A DNA stretch of 64,000 bases from Gammaproteobacteria bacterium (GTDB lineage: Bacteria; Pseudomonadota; Gammaproteobacteria; Steroidobacterales; Woeseiaceae), in NCBI GenBank assembly GCA_022600955.1, contig JAHZJK010000017.1, positions 1 through 64,000 of the forward strand, given 5' to 3'. The position numbers were made by a program, and so were the translations under genes. This document shows positions 55,396-64,000 of this stretch, piece by piece. The notes beneath the pieces were generated by a model. The model did no database searches. It was not told the DNA's origin and worked only from the letters and a program-made list of their open reading frames with translations. Positions within the stretch are counted from its first letter, which is position 1. Each line of letters begins with the position of its first letter.

Positions 55396-55418
55396 AACGC
55401 CGGCACAAGGCCGGCGTT
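55396..55418 (-). terminator. intrinsic terminator of the 104-residue protein gene
   Basis: 9-bp stem AACGCCGGC (55396-55404) / GCCGGCGTT (55410-55418), loop of 5. In the minus direction it is followed by TTTACTT. It lies about 28 nt beyond the stop of the gene at 55446. Confidence 0.75.
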
Positions 55419-55445
55419 GACATAACTGATTCGCGGAATCGCAGC

Positions 55446-55760
55446 TTAGTTTTCTCCGTCCTGATCCTTGTTCCAACTTCGCTTCACTTGATCTGACCAG
55501 TCCCTGTAGCCTTTCCAGGAATACAGCGACGGATCAATGCCGGAGCGACGACCGCGCGGCGCAGGCGCTTTGGATACCCAGCGACGGTACTGTTGCCAAC
55601 CATCCGCATCGTTGGCAGCGGGTTCGCTGCTATCGATTTTGGAATCTTCGGCCTTGGCTTCCTGCCCGGCGTCCGTACCGTGGTTGTCAGCCCATTTCAT
55701 ATGTTTGCTATCTGGCATGTGATTGCTCAGTAAGTCCTTTGAACAAATCCTAATTGCCAT
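55446..55760 (-). CDS. small tryptophan-rich protein, unknown
   Basis: Up to 104 residues; a later ATG at 55718 (MPDSKHMKW) is an alternative start and may be the real one. The sequence is polar and aromatic, with a Q/W region DGWQQYRRWVSKAPAPRGRR, then LYSWKGYRDWSDQVKRSWNKDQ. No signal peptide or known domain. It may be cytoplasmic and binding through its basic/aromatic patch, but this is a guess. It has its own terminator. Confidence 0.6.
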   Translation of the reverse strand: MAIRICSKDLLSNHMPDSKHMKWADNHGTDAGQEAKAEDSKIDSSEPAANDADGWQQYRRWVSKAPAPRGRRSGIDPSLYSWKGYRDWSDQVKRSWNKDQDGEN

Positions 55761-55838
55761 TCACCATAAATCACAGGAACTGCATCACAATGCAACCCGT
55801 CACTTTTTCTTTTAATTACAATGAGTTAAGTGTTGGTT

Positions 55839-57212
55839 TTACTTAATCACGTAGCAGGGGTCGTAGTCTGCGCCAGAAATCTTCATGCGCTTTTGCAAAA
55901 CGAAGCTTGCCAGCAATTTGTCGAGCATATCCATGATGCGCTGTGAACCCTGAATTTCGAACGGCCCCAGCTCTTCAATTTTTTGCGCGGTGTCTTCTCG
56001 CACATTGCCCGAGACGATGCCAGAAAAGACACGTCGCAAATTGGCTGCGAGTATATGGACCGGCAACCCTTCTCCTATATCGAGTTGTCGCATCGACTCA
56101 TGGGTCGCGACGAATGGCGTCTGAAATTCACGATCAATTTTCAGTCGCCAGTTAAAATAGTACGCATCGCCATGAAGATTGCGGAACTTGCGAACCCGCT
56201 TGAGCCCTTTTTTCATAGCCCTGGCAACCGCAGCCGGGTCGTTAATTATGATTTTGTAACGTCCCTGTGCTTCTTCGCCGAGCGTTGCACCCACAAACGC
56301 GTCAATCTGCCGAAAGTACTCTGCCGCGGACTCCGGTCCGGTCATCACAAGCGGCATCGGCATCTCTTTGTTATCCGGATGCAGTAGCACACCCAGCAAG
56401 TACAGGATTTCTTCCGCAGTACCGACACCCCCCGGAAAAATCACGATGCCGTGACCGGTGCGCACGAATGCCTCAAGGCGCTTTTCCATGTCAGGCATTA
56501 TGACCAGCGAATTGACGATCGGATTCGGAGACTCCGCCGCAATGATTCCTGGTTCCGTGATGCCAACGTAGCGCCCGTCGTTGATGCGCTGTTTCGCATG
56601 ACCGATGGTTGCCCCTTTCATAGGGCCCTTCATCGCGCCCGGGCCGCAGCCCGTGGTGACATTCAATGCCCGCAGCCCCATCTGGTACCCCACCAGCTTG
56701 GTGTAGTCGTATTCGGGCCGGCTGATTGCGTGCCCACCCCAGCAAACCACCATATTTACGGCAGCCGGCAGGCGCATAAGCTTCGCATTGCGTGCAATGT
56801 GGAAAACGGCGTTGGTAATGCCCTCCGACGACTCGAGATCGAACCGCCCGCTATCCATGATCTCATGACCGGTATAGACGATGTCTCGCAGTACAGCGGA
56901 CAAAAGCTCCCGCGTACCACGAATCATCTTGCCGTCGACGAAAGCATTCGCAGGTGCATTCTTGACGGAAACCTTGAGGCCACGATACTGCTGGATGAAA
57001 CTGACCTCGAAATCACTGTACGACTCGAGCACTTCGCGTGCATCGTCAGATTCGCTACCTGAATTCAAGACCGCCAGCAGGCAGCGCCGTAACAAGGCAT
57101 ACAAGCCGCCGGCACCACCGCTCTTGAGCATGTCGGCTTCCTGCTGGGACAGAACTTCGAGACTGCCCTCAGGCCATACCTCGGCATCTACGCGGGCTAT
57201 GTCGTCAGTCAT
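55839..57212 (-). CDS. ppnN: nucleotide 5'-monophosphate nucleosidase PpnN (YgdH/LOG family)
   Basis: 457 residues, the long PpnN form (E. coli YgdH about 454). LOG motifs: VCWGGHAI near 170, GCGPGAMKGPMKGATIGH and PGGVGTAEEILYLLG (the PGGxGT motif). It cleaves nucleotide monophosphates into base and ribose phosphate and is activated by (p)ppGpp in E. coli. It starts 3 nt after the L,D-transpeptidase gene, so they are likely co-transcribed. Confidence 0.94.
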   Translation of the reverse strand: MTDDIARVDAEVWPEGSLEVLSQQEADMLKSGGAGGLYALLRRCLLAVLNSGSESDDAREVLESYSDFEVSFIQQYRGLKVSVKNAPANAFVDGKMIRGTRELLSAVLRDIVYTGHEIMDSGRFDLESSEGITNAVFHIARNAKLMRLPAAVNMVVCWGGHAISRPEYDYTKLVGYQMGLRALNVTTGCGPGAMKGPMKGATIGHAKQRINDGRYVGITEPGIIAAESPNPIVNSLVIMPDMEKRLEAFVRTGHGIVIFPGGVGTAEEILYLLGVLLHPDNKEMPMPLVMTGPESAAEYFRQIDAFVGATLGEEAQGRYKIIINDPAAVARAMKKGLKRVRKFRNLHGDAYYFNWRLKIDREFQTPFVATHESMRQLDIGEGLPVHILAANLRRVFSGIVSGNVREDTAQKIEELGPFEIQGSQRIMDMLDKLLASFVLQKRMKISGADYDPCYVIK

Positions 57213-57215
57213 GAA

Positions 57216-57719
57216 TCAGGGACGTATTTCAATAGGAGTGTTGTCCGGCGTCATCAGCCAGATATCAATCATGTCGGAGTTGGATACAGCGATGCATCCA
57301 TTGGTCCAGTCCTGACTGCGGTAAAACGCCTCTGAACGCTTCGGCTCATTGGGCTGCCCGTGAATCATGATCGCACCACCTGGACTGACGCCGCGTGCGC
57401 GTGCCTCGCGACTATCGCTGGCGTTCGGGTATGACACGTGAATAGACAGGAAGAAATCACTCCTTGGGTTGCGTGTATCCAGCATGTAGCGGCCTTCCGG
57501 CGTTCTGAAATCGCCTTCCTCGCGCTTGTCGCCCTCCGGGCGAATCCCCAACGCAATCTTGAAAGTACGAAGCACCTCTCCACCCTTCATAAGCTGCAGC
57601 ACCCGGTCCGATTTGTCGATGATTACTTCGTCGGCAACAGGAAATTCGCTTGCCCTGGCAGCCGTCGGCAATACCAGAAACAAGGCACACACAGTAAGAA
57701 AGGTCTTCTTCATTGACAC
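57216..57719 (-). CDS. L,D-transpeptidase family protein
   Basis: 167 residues. Signal peptide (about 1-23, ending PTAARASE) then a YkuD domain. The catalytic pair is MIHGQPNEP (histidine) and SQDWTNGCIAVSNSDM (cysteine), with TNGC replacing the commoner SHGC. It forms or breaks 3-3 murein cross-links or attaches proteins to peptidoglycan. It lies upstream of ppnN, with an overlapping-transcript arrangement. Confidence 0.9.
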   Translation of the reverse strand: MSMKKTFLTVCALFLVLPTAARASEFPVADEVIIDKSDRVLQLMKGGEVLRTFKIALGIRPEGDKREEGDFRTPEGRYMLDTRNPRSDFFLSIHVSYPNASDSREARARGVSPGGAIMIHGQPNEPKRSEAFYRSQDWTNGCIAVSNSDMIDIWLMTPDNTPIEIRP

Positions 57720-57763
57720 AAGACTAGCAAACCTCGTCTGGCTGGAAAATGCTCCATTTCACA

Positions 57764-58165
57764 CTAAACATTGCGACCAACAATCCAGCCGATCGCGAAT
57801 CCAATGCCGCCCGCAACCGTCGTGTAAGCCGGTAAATAGCGAAACACGCGGTCAGGATACTCGGTATCTGTGAACATATCGTTAAGATTGATCGAATAAG
57901 CGTAATGAAGATACAGCGATAGTCCGAGCGCAGGAATCGCATAGCCGAGCACGCCAAGCGGCCACCGCATTCCCGCTCCAGCCCAATGACCACCGCCGCG
58001 ATACAGATTTATCCATGACAATAGCAAGAGCAACGCGAGAGGCGCCAGGTTGCGCAGTACGAACGGGCCGCCTGACTGAACGTCGTTAAACCAGAATCCT
58101 GCGGCCAACGTTAAGAATAGAACTGGCAGCAAACGCCAGACGGCGTATTTAGGGGCACTGTTCAC
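57764..58165 (-). CDS. small membrane protein with four predicted helices, unknown
   Basis: 133 residues. Hydrophobic helices at about 11-26, 35-52, 66-86 and 112-130. No family recognised. Translation begins at GTG (58165), sharing one base with the TAG stop of the MltD-like gene, so it is translationally coupled to it. Probably a small envelope partner of that murein enzyme; inference from neighbourhood only. Confidence 0.7.
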   Translation of the reverse strand: MNSAPKYAVWRLLPVLFLTLAAGFWFNDVQSGGPFVLRNLAPLALLLLLSWINLYRGGGHWAGAGMRWPLGVLGYAIPALGLSLYLHYAYSINLNDMFTDTEYPDRVFRYLPAYTTVAGGIGFAIGWIVGRNV

Positions 58166-60072
58166 TAGCTGTTGTCTGCGTCGGTCAGCAAAGGTATCTG
58201 TACCTTGGTGCCAGGGCGCACGCGATGCAGATCGACGCCGGGATTGTACTGACGAAACAACCAGATCGGCACATCATACTGTCGAAGTGCGAGTATCCAG
58301 ATGGACTCACCTGAGCTGATAGTGTGCTCGGTTACTCCGCTGATGACATGCTGTCGAAAAAAATGGTCTTGTTGAATTCGGTGGTAAGCGATACGACGTT
58401 CTTCAAACGCTTTTGCCTCAACCGTGTTCAGATCCAGTCGGAGACGCTGGCCCACCGAAACCGGTGTACGGAATGCGAGGCCGTTCAGATCGCGCAAACG
58501 CTGCGTCTTTATCGCGAGCCAGTCACCATAGTGTCCCAACGTTTCAAGTGGCTGCACCTCAATAGTGTTATCGGATGCAACACTGTAGTCGCTGGGGTCC
58601 GACAACAACGCGGTTTGGACCGTATCGGTCCGCGCTGTCGCAAGGTCGCCAGACATTGCGCCCGGTGTCAGCTCGGCGATCTCGATTTCCGCTTCGGCCG
58701 AAACATCCGCGACAACTTCTGCCCGGACTTCGACTTCAGCAGGAACAGGTTGTGCCGGCGCAGGGCCTGCAGCGGGCAGTCGCAGTCGCTGTCCGGCACG
58801 AATCCGATTGCCGCTCCGCAGGCTGTTGATCGCGACAAGCGTTGAGACCCGCGTGTCATAAGTCTCGGCTATCTGCGACAACGTATCGCCTCTCGAAACA
58901 GTGTGAAACATGTCTGGCAGCTGTTTGCTGAACACGGCATCGGCCGGGAGAGACGCGACAACGTCGTCAAGAGGACGCTGCAGGCCGCTGCTCGGGTAAC
59001 GCAGCGTAAAACCTTTGGGAAGGTATTTGCTCCCCTGCCAGACCGTCGCCTGCAGTGCCGGGTTGTGCCTGGCGAGTGTTGCCGGCGTCGTGCCAATCGC
59101 GGCACTCAGTCCATCAACCGACAAGTAGTCGGCCAGGTTTGTTACCGCATAGTCGGTCGGTTGCTCTGCGGTAACCCCCGGAAAATACTTCTCCACATTC
59201 TGATCCACTTCCTTTGCCGCCAGGAACGCGACATAGAAGTTTCTCGATGCAAACCCAAACGTGCGCCCGTTGTAGTTGCGCAAGATATCGACATACGCCG
59301 TGTCACCGTGCTTGCGCATGGCGCGACGCACACCGGCAAGACCATGATTATAGGCAGTGATCGCCATCGGCCAGTTGCCGGTAATGGAGTAGTTATAAGC
59401 GAGCAGTTTTCCCGCCGCTTCTGTCGCCGTGAATGGATCGTTGCGTTCATCCACGACATGATCGACACGCATGAATCGGCGCCCCGTGCTCCGCGTGAAC
59501 TGCCAGATTCCGGAAGCACCAACATGCGACCTTGCAGCTGGATTGTATGAAGACTCCACGTGCGGCAGCGCTGCAATTTCGATTGGTACTCCACGCGCCG
59601 CGAATTCCCTGTTGATATGCGCTCGCCATCGACCTGAACGTTCCAGCCCCTCGCGGAAGCGATCCTTTAGACCGTGTTGGTAGCGAATCCGTCCCGTCGC
59701 TGCGCGCAGTGTGTCGTTGCTGACGCCCGCTGGCCATAACGCCAGAATGCGCGCCTCCTCGGCGCTGAGGTTGTCGCGCTTGCCACCGGCAAGGCTTGTA
59801 AGCACCGCTTTGATTGCTTTGCGCTGTTTTTCCGCGCGTCGCTGGCGCTCGCGCCGGGACAGCGATTCCGGGGCGGCAATGCGGGCGTAAACGACCCCAA
59901 GATTGCGGTTGTCGTGCAGCACTCCCTCGTCGTTGTTGTATTCCGTGAATATGGAAATCCAGAAATCCACATCGGGCTGCAGCTCAGCGGGCTGAGGAAA
60001 TGTCTCGTCTGCCGCCGCTGGCGAGCAAAAAAGTGCCAGCAGCAGTAATAAAACGGGTCTTGAGCTTGTCAT
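58165..60072 (-). CDS. MltD-like lytic murein transglycosylase with LysM domains
   Basis: About 635 residues from the ATG at 60072 (MTSSRPVLLLLLALFC); the open frame extends about 100 codons upstream but reads poorly and crosses a divergent gene's region. Signal peptide at about 1-21. SLT domain at about 150-260 with catalytic glutamate in LPHVESSYNP (about 172), VGASGIWQFTRSTG and AITAYNHGLAG. LysM repeats at about 390-435 (HTVSRGDTLSQIAETY), a degenerate one at about 495-545, and about 580-630 (HTISSGESIWILALRQY). It cuts the glycan strand between MurNAc and GlcNAc, leaving anhydro-MurNAc. Confidence 0.92.
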   Translation of the reverse strand: MTSSRPVLLLLLALFCSPAAADETFPQPAELQPDVDFWISIFTEYNNDEGVLHDNRNLGVVYARIAAPESLSRRERQRRAEKQRKAIKAVLTSLAGGKRDNLSAEEARILALWPAGVSNDTLRAATGRIRYQHGLKDRFREGLERSGRWRAHINREFAARGVPIEIAALPHVESSYNPAARSHVGASGIWQFTRSTGRRFMRVDHVVDERNDPFTATEAAGKLLAYNYSITGNWPMAITAYNHGLAGVRRAMRKHGDTAYVDILRNYNGRTFGFASRNFYVAFLAAKEVDQNVEKYFPGVTAEQPTDYAVTNLADYLSVDGLSAAIGTTPATLARHNPALQATVWQGSKYLPKGFTLRYPSSGLQRPLDDVVASLPADAVFSKQLPDMFHTVSRGDTLSQIAETYDTRVSTLVAINSLRSGNRIRAGQRLRLPAAGPAPAQPVPAEVEVRAEVVADVSAEAEIEIAELTPGAMSGDLATARTDTVQTALLSDPSDYSVASDNTIEVQPLETLGHYGDWLAIKTQRLRDLNGLAFRTPVSVGQRLRLDLNTVEAKAFEERRIAYHRIQQDHFFRQHVISGVTEHTISSGESIWILALRQYDVPIWLFRQYNPGVDLHRVRPGTKVQIPLLTDADNS

Positions 60073-60153
60073 TAGTATAGATTCAAGTTTCAATCGCAAA
60101 TTATTGATTACTTCACAGAAATAACCAGTGAAATCCCTTACCTTGGGCGAGAT

Positions 60154-61452
60154 ATGAGCATCGCACGCCAACAATCTGACAGCAACGCAAGTATTTGCCA
60201 AACCATTGGCGGTATTGTCCTGGCTCTGTTCGCCGCCAGCGCGTACGCCGGCGAGGCAGCTGTCGACCCTGCGGACAATGGTGTCGACGTCCTTCAGGAT
60301 ACGACCATTGATACCGATTCTCGTTCCAGCGAGACTTCGGCGGTTGCCGAGCAAATGATTACGCCGCCGCCGGCGCATGAACCGGTAGGACCGCTCATTG
60401 ACGCTGTTGAAGACGCGCGAGGCAAGGCAGAAGCGCTGCAGCTGCTGGGCTCTGAAATTGCACCCGGTACCTCAGAGCGGCTGTCATGGGCAGCTACTGA
60501 ACTCTTCGAGGGCGTGCCGGTATCTACTCCCGTTCTGGTCGTCAACGGCACCCAACCCGGACCCACGCTGTGTTTGACTGCCGCAGTACATGGCGACGAG
60601 TTGAACGGAATAGAAATGGTGCGACGCGTATTTCACGACGTCGATCCGAAGAAGCTTTCGGGCTCGATTATCGGCGTACCGATCGTCAATGTGCAGGGTT
60701 TTCGCCGTGGTTCACGTTACTTGCCAGACCGCCGTGACCTGAATCGTTACTTCCCCGGAAACCCAAACGGCAGCGCTGCCGCGCGCATCGCGCACGCGCT
60801 GTTTACCGACATCATCCTGCATTGCGACGCGCTCGTCGATTTGCATACCGGCTCTTTCGAGCGCGCCAACCTGCCGCAGATTCGCGCGGATCTGCGCAAT
60901 CCCGATGTACTGACGCTCACACACGGATTCGGCTCGATGGTCGTACTACACAGCACGCCCACGATAGGCACTCTTCGCCACGCAGCGACGATGGCTGGCA
61001 TCCCCGCAGTCACGGTCGAGGCTGGCGGGCCTTCGCAACTCGAGCTGGTTGAAGTCAAGCACGGCGTCAAAGGCGTAGAAACACTGCTGACCGAGCTTGG
61101 CATGGTCCGACGCATGCGCTTATGGGGAGACCCCGAGCCGGTGTACTACCGCTCCAGCTGGGTACGTGCAGACAACGGCGGCATCTTGCTATCTGACGTG
61201 TCGCTTGGCAGTACAGTTCGTAAAGGCGATGTACTCGGATCGATCACTGACCCTATGAGTAATGCTCGTACGCAGCTTATATCGCCGTACTCCGGGCGAA
61301 TTATTGGCATGGCACGAAATCAGGTCGTAATGCCGGGATTTGCGGCATTCCATGTCGGCATCCAGACCGACGACATCCCGGCCATCGCTGAAGACCCCGC
61401 ACCAGTCGAAAAAACCGCCGATGGTGGTTACGTAGACGGAATGTCCGAGTAA
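60154..61452 (+). CDS. exported succinylglutamate desuccinylase/aspartoacylase-family protein
   Basis: 432 residues. A signal peptide is likely (about 15-32, ending in ASAYAGE), then an acidic/threonine-rich segment to about 110. The M14-like zinc site is present: AAVHGDELNGIE (HxxE near 145), VDLHTGSFERANL (third ligand near 231) and VEAGGPSQLE. The C-terminus carries a biotinyl-lipoyl-like barrel (SLGSTVRKGDVLGSITDPM). Substrate unknown; the canonical enzymes are cytoplasmic, so export is unusual. Divergent from mltD. Confidence 0.85.
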   Translation: MSIARQQSDSNASICQTIGGIVLALFAASAYAGEAAVDPADNGVDVLQDTTIDTDSRSSETSAVAEQMITPPPAHEPVGPLIDAVEDARGKAEALQLLGSEIAPGTSERLSWAATELFEGVPVSTPVLVVNGTQPGPTLCLTAAVHGDELNGIEMVRRVFHDVDPKKLSGSIIGVPIVNVQGFRRGSRYLPDRRDLNRYFPGNPNGSAAARIAHALFTDIILHCDALVDLHTGSFERANLPQIRADLRNPDVLTLTHGFGSMVVLHSTPTIGTLRHAATMAGIPAVTVEAGGPSQLELVEVKHGVKGVETLLTELGMVRRMRLWGDPEPVYYRSSWVRADNGGILLSDVSLGSTVRKGDVLGSITDPMSNARTQLISPYSGRIIGMARNQVVMPGFAAFHVGIQTDDIPAIAEDPAPVEKTADGGYVDGMSE

Positions 61453-61464
61453 ACTCCGGTCGCT

Positions 61465-62403
61465 ATGGCCGGCGACAGAAAACCACTCACAAGTTATTGG
61501 GCACCTCGGTTCTGGCCGACCTGGGCTGGCATGGGGTTGCTGCGCCTCGTCTGCATGTTGCCTCATCCGGCCGCTCTTGCCGTTGGCCGCGCCATCGGCA
61601 GGCTTGCGCATCGGGTCAGCGGGTCACGCCGTGCTGTCGTGCGACGCAACATTGAGCTGTGTTTCCCGGAACTTTCAGTCGCAGAAAGAAACTCTCTTGC
61701 GGCGGCGCATTTCAGGGCGCTTGGCATGTCGGTCATCGAAATGGGGCTCGGCCGCTGGGCCAGCGACGATCACCTCGCCGCAATTACCGAAATTAATGGT
61801 GTCGAACACCTGCAAGCGGCCATCGACAAGGGACAGGGTGTCATACTACTCAGCGCGCATTTCACGACACTTGAAATAAGTGGTCGCGTGCTCGCGCTCA
61901 ACAGCCCGCCATTCGACGCAGTATTTCGCAAAAATCGCAGCGACTTCATCACCGAGTTGCAACGCTCCGGGCGAGAGCGCGCCGCGGAAGATACTATCGA
62001 AAAACGCGATATCAAAAAAATGGTCCGTAGCCTGCGAAGCGGTCGGCCGGTCTGGTACGCACCCGATCAGAGCTACAACCGAAAGGGCTCCGAGGTGCTG
62101 GAGTTTTTTGGCGTGCCCTCGATGCACACGACCGCAACCTCGACACTCGCGCGACTCGGCAAAGCAGCAACCGTTCCGTTTTTTCCGCGCCGCAACACAG
62201 ACGGCACATATGTTCTGACGCTACTGCCCGCTTTCGAAGACTTTCCCAGCAATGATCCTGCGGCCGACACGCGCCGTTATATTGAGGTACTCGAAAAGCA
62301 CGTGCGGACCTGCCCGGAGCAATACTTCTGGATTCACCGCAAGTTTAAGGACCTGCCGGCTGAACATCCGGACCTGTATGCGGACCTCGACAGCCTCCGT
62401 TAG
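61465..62403 (+). CDS. Kdo2-lipid A acyltransferase family (LpxL/HtrB type)
   Basis: 312 residues. Membrane-associated acyltransferase with the HxxxxE catalytic box in SAHFTTLEISGRVL (about residue 132) and YAPDQSYNRKGSEVLEFFGVPS, typical of lauroyl/myristoyl transferases. It completes the acyl chains of lipid A. The gene sits 12 nt after the aspartoacylase-like gene and near waaF and kdkA, all LPS genes. Confidence 0.94.
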   Translation: MAGDRKPLTSYWAPRFWPTWAGMGLLRLVCMLPHPAALAVGRAIGRLAHRVSGSRRAVVRRNIELCFPELSVAERNSLAAAHFRALGMSVIEMGLGRWASDDHLAAITEINGVEHLQAAIDKGQGVILLSAHFTTLEISGRVLALNSPPFDAVFRKNRSDFITELQRSGRERAAEDTIEKRDIKKMVRSLRSGRPVWYAPDQSYNRKGSEVLEFFGVPSMHTTATSTLARLGKAATVPFFPRRNTDGTYVLTLLPAFEDFPSNDPAADTRRYIEVLEKHVRTCPEQYFWIHRKFKDLPAEHPDLYADLDSLR

Positions 62404-62414
62404 AGCTCATGCAA

Positions 62415-63413
62415 TCAGGTGAGCCGCTTCGCAACGCGTTCCGGATCGATGCCTTGCAGGCAGTTCAGATGCTGCAATGGACACTTGCGCTTAAAGCATG
62501 GGCTGCACTCAAGGTCGAGGTAGTGGATCGTCTTGTTGTCGGTCAGAGGTGGCGTAAAGCGCGGTGAAGAGGAACCGTAAATTGCCTGTACATGTACGCC
62601 GGCCGCCGCAGCGACATGCATTAATCCGGAATCATTGCTGATCGCATGCTCACACAAGGCAAGCAGGTCTACAACATCAGCAAGTTGAGTTTTTCCGCAC
62701 AAATTTATCGCAGCACTACCCGCAGCGATAGTCTCGCCCAGAGCCCGTTCCTTGGCAGAACCCATCACCCAGACAGCATAGCCCTTGTCATCCAGAAGAC
62801 TCGCTAGCCGCGCAAATTTCTCGGCAGGCCAGCACTTGGCTGGACCATATTCTGCGCCAGGCAGGAATGCGACCGCTTTCCTGCCAACCTCGAGATCGAG
62901 CTCACCCAGAAGCTGCTGTTGGCGCGCAGCGCATACCTGCAGTGCCGGATTCGGGAGCCTGGGAAGAGGTTCTGCGGGTTCAAGCGCCAACGCTGCGAAT
63001 CGTTTAACCGTCTGGTCGAGTACCGCAGCCTGGAACTCACGGACATCGTTAATGAGACCATAGCGAAACTCGCCACGAAATCCGGTGCGCTTCGGAATAT
63101 TTGCCAGCCAGGGAATCACTGCGGCTTTGAACGAGCGCGGCAAGACGACGGCAGAATCATAGTTGTTGCCGCGTAGCTCGGCGGCTATTCGCCAGCGTCT
63201 GAGTAGGTTCATTCGTCCGTGACCTGTTCCAGAAGCATAACCACGCCGTATTTCTGGCATGCGCGCGACGATCGGCAATGACCAGGCCGGGGCCAGTACA
63301 TCGAGAGCAGCGCCGGGATGGCGTTTTCGCAAGAGCATGAATAGCGACTGCGCCATCACCATGTCACCAACCCACGAAGGGCCGACTATCAATATGCTGT
63401 TGGCGTCACTCAC
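62415..63413 (-). CDS. waaF: ADP-heptose:LPS heptosyltransferase II
   Basis: 332 residues, GT9 family. ILIVGPSWVGDMVMAQSLF at the N-terminus, VVLPRSFKAAVIPWLA, VAFLPGAEYGPAKCWPAEKF and the C-terminal HAISNDSGLMHVAAAAGV motif. It adds the second heptose to the LPS inner core. It is convergent with the acyltransferase gene and lies 9 nt after kdkA on the minus strand. Confidence 0.95.
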   Translation of the reverse strand: MSDANSILIVGPSWVGDMVMAQSLFMLLRKRHPGAALDVLAPAWSLPIVARMPEIRRGYASGTGHGRMNLLRRWRIAAELRGNNYDSAVVLPRSFKAAVIPWLANIPKRTGFRGEFRYGLINDVREFQAAVLDQTVKRFAALALEPAEPLPRLPNPALQVCAARQQQLLGELDLEVGRKAVAFLPGAEYGPAKCWPAEKFARLASLLDDKGYAVWVMGSAKERALGETIAAGSAAINLCGKTQLADVVDLLALCEHAISNDSGLMHVAAAAGVHVQAIYGSSSPRFTPPLTDNKTIHYLDLECSPCFKRKCPLQHLNCLQGIDPERVAKRLT

Positions 63414-63422
63414 AGGCTCAGC

Positions 63423-64000
63423 TCAGGCGGACTTTGAGGCATCAAAGTAGCCTTCCAGAAGCCGCTCCCAGTTTTGCGTCGAGAAATGCAGCCTGGGGTC
63501 GAGCGTCAGTACTTTACGGAGCGATCGATGCAGCCGCTCAAGCGTCTCCTGCTGCCAGCGCCCGGCTGGCCTGAGGCAACCTTTGTCAAAATCCAGCAGC
63601 CAAAGATCGCCGTCACGATCAATCTGGACGTTGTAAGCATTCAGATCGGCATGGTAGACGCCAGCATCATGAAACTTCCAGATCGATGCGCCGACAGAGT
63701 GCCAGAATTCATCGCTGCGGTTTTCTGCTGCGATGTACTGTGACAACGCGACGACACCGGGAATACGTACCGTAATAATGTCGGCTGTGTACCAGGTACC
63801 GCGGCGGCAATAACGCGCCGCCGCAGGGCGAGGCACATTCATGTTGTTTGCCGCCAGCTTGTCGAGCAAGCGCCATTCCATGAACGAGCGAGTCTTGTCT
63901 TCACCCGAATACATATAAGAGTCGCGCACCAGCTTTCCGTACCAGCCACCTCGTCGGTAGTGGCGTAACACAAACTGACGTGGAATCTGGCCAACGAAAA
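63423..64000 (-). CDS. kdkA: 3-deoxy-D-manno-octulosonic acid kinase (5' end beyond window)
   Basis: Partial. The visible open frame begins with a GTG at 63971 (VLRHYRRGGWYGKLV), but the frame stays open to the window edge and reads FVGQIPRQF just before it, matching KdkA; the true start lies outside. Kinase motifs are HDAGVYHADLNAYNVQID (catalytic loop) and LLDFDKGCLRPAG (DFD metal-binding). It phosphorylates Kdo of the LPS core at O-4. Adjacent to waaF in a core-biosynthesis set. Confidence 0.93.
   Translation of the reverse strand, partial: FVGQIPRQFVLRHYRRGGWYGKLVRDSYMYSGEDKTRSFMEWRLLDKLAANNMNVPRPAAARYCRRGTWYTADIITVRIPGVVALSQYIAAENRSDEFWHSVGASIWKFHDAGVYHADLNAYNVQIDRDGDLWLLDFDKGCLRPAGRWQQETLERLHRSLRKVLTLDPRLHFSTQNWERLLEGYFDASKSA

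Noticed and set aside
60073-60378. N-terminal extension of the MltD-like frame
   Set aside because: About 100 extra codons upstream of the signal peptide do not look coding and run into the divergent gene; the ATG at 60072 directly precedes a signal peptide.

Overview
The window is a stretch of bacterial chromosome with moderately high GC content and dense coding. Its gene set and synteny point to a gammaproteobacterium: tyrS, an M23 peptidase and anmK beside an rRNA operon; gshB-tonB-yqgE-ruvX-pyrB; pilT-pilU-yggS-proC-yggT; pilG-H-I-J-chpA-chpC. The arrangement resembles Xanthomonadales/Chromatiales-type lineages. A marine Woeseia-like organism is possible, but that is inference only. The many lipoproteins, the LPS core genes (waaF, kdkA, lpxL-type) and the OmpA/TonB proteins show a Gram-negative envelope. 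I see no insertion sequence, prophage, CRISPR array or tRNA.

Layout. 1-640: 5' end of a 16S rRNA gene on the minus strand, with leader, boxA and two tandem promoters. 726-3607: acetyltransferase, a TPR-like secreted protein and tyrS (minus). 3750-8308: M23 peptidase, anmK, ppk1 (plus), facing ppx, erpA, bactofilin and a DUF6776-like protein (8317-11374, minus). 11497-15649: hemJ, then rppH, an orphan solute-binding lipoprotein, a diguanylate cyclase and tyrA. 16288-20537: glutathione-dependent formaldehyde dehydrogenase, a gamma-glutamyltransferase homologue and a propeller/amidohydrolase-like protein. 20538-21117: a 580-base gene-free region (see below). 21118-28396: secreted methyltransferase, amidase and metzincin-like proteins, an IMPase-family phosphatase, a cobalamin adenosyltransferase, ArsN2-like acetyltransferase, ampE, ampD and rsmE. 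28408-37707: chemosensory (Pil-Chp) system for type IV pili. 37867-42686: gshB to pyrB plus a PyrK-like flavoprotein. 42698-46012: three tandem PilT-family ATPases. 46097-49215: yggS, proC, yggT, DUF4426-like lipoprotein and an HU-like protein. 49286-54653: hydrolase, HHH protein, OmpA-like protein, FKBP, msrB and htpG. 54743-60072: small unknown proteins, ppnN, L,D-transpeptidase and an MltD-like transglycosylase. 60154-64000: secreted aspartoacylase-like protein, lipid A acyltransferase, waaF and kdkA.

The most striking element is in the 20538-21117 gap. A near-consensus sigma-54 promoter (TGGCAC-N5-TTGC) is followed by about 200 bases with no ORF and then a strong intrinsic terminator. The transcribed segment carries several AANAANAA motifs (AACAACAA, AAGAATAATAA, AACAAGAA, AATAACAATAAGAA). 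This is the architecture of the CrcZ/CrcY family of Hfq-sequestering catabolite-repression RNAs of Pseudomonas, but in a different genomic context. I propose it as a CrcZ-like small RNA gene.

Themes. The window groups envelope and peptidoglycan recycling (anmK, ampD, ampE, M23, MltD, L,D-transpeptidase), polyphosphate metabolism (ppk1/ppx), glutathione metabolism (gshB, frmA, ggt) and type IV pilus twitching control (pil-chp and pilT/pilU plus a third paralogue).
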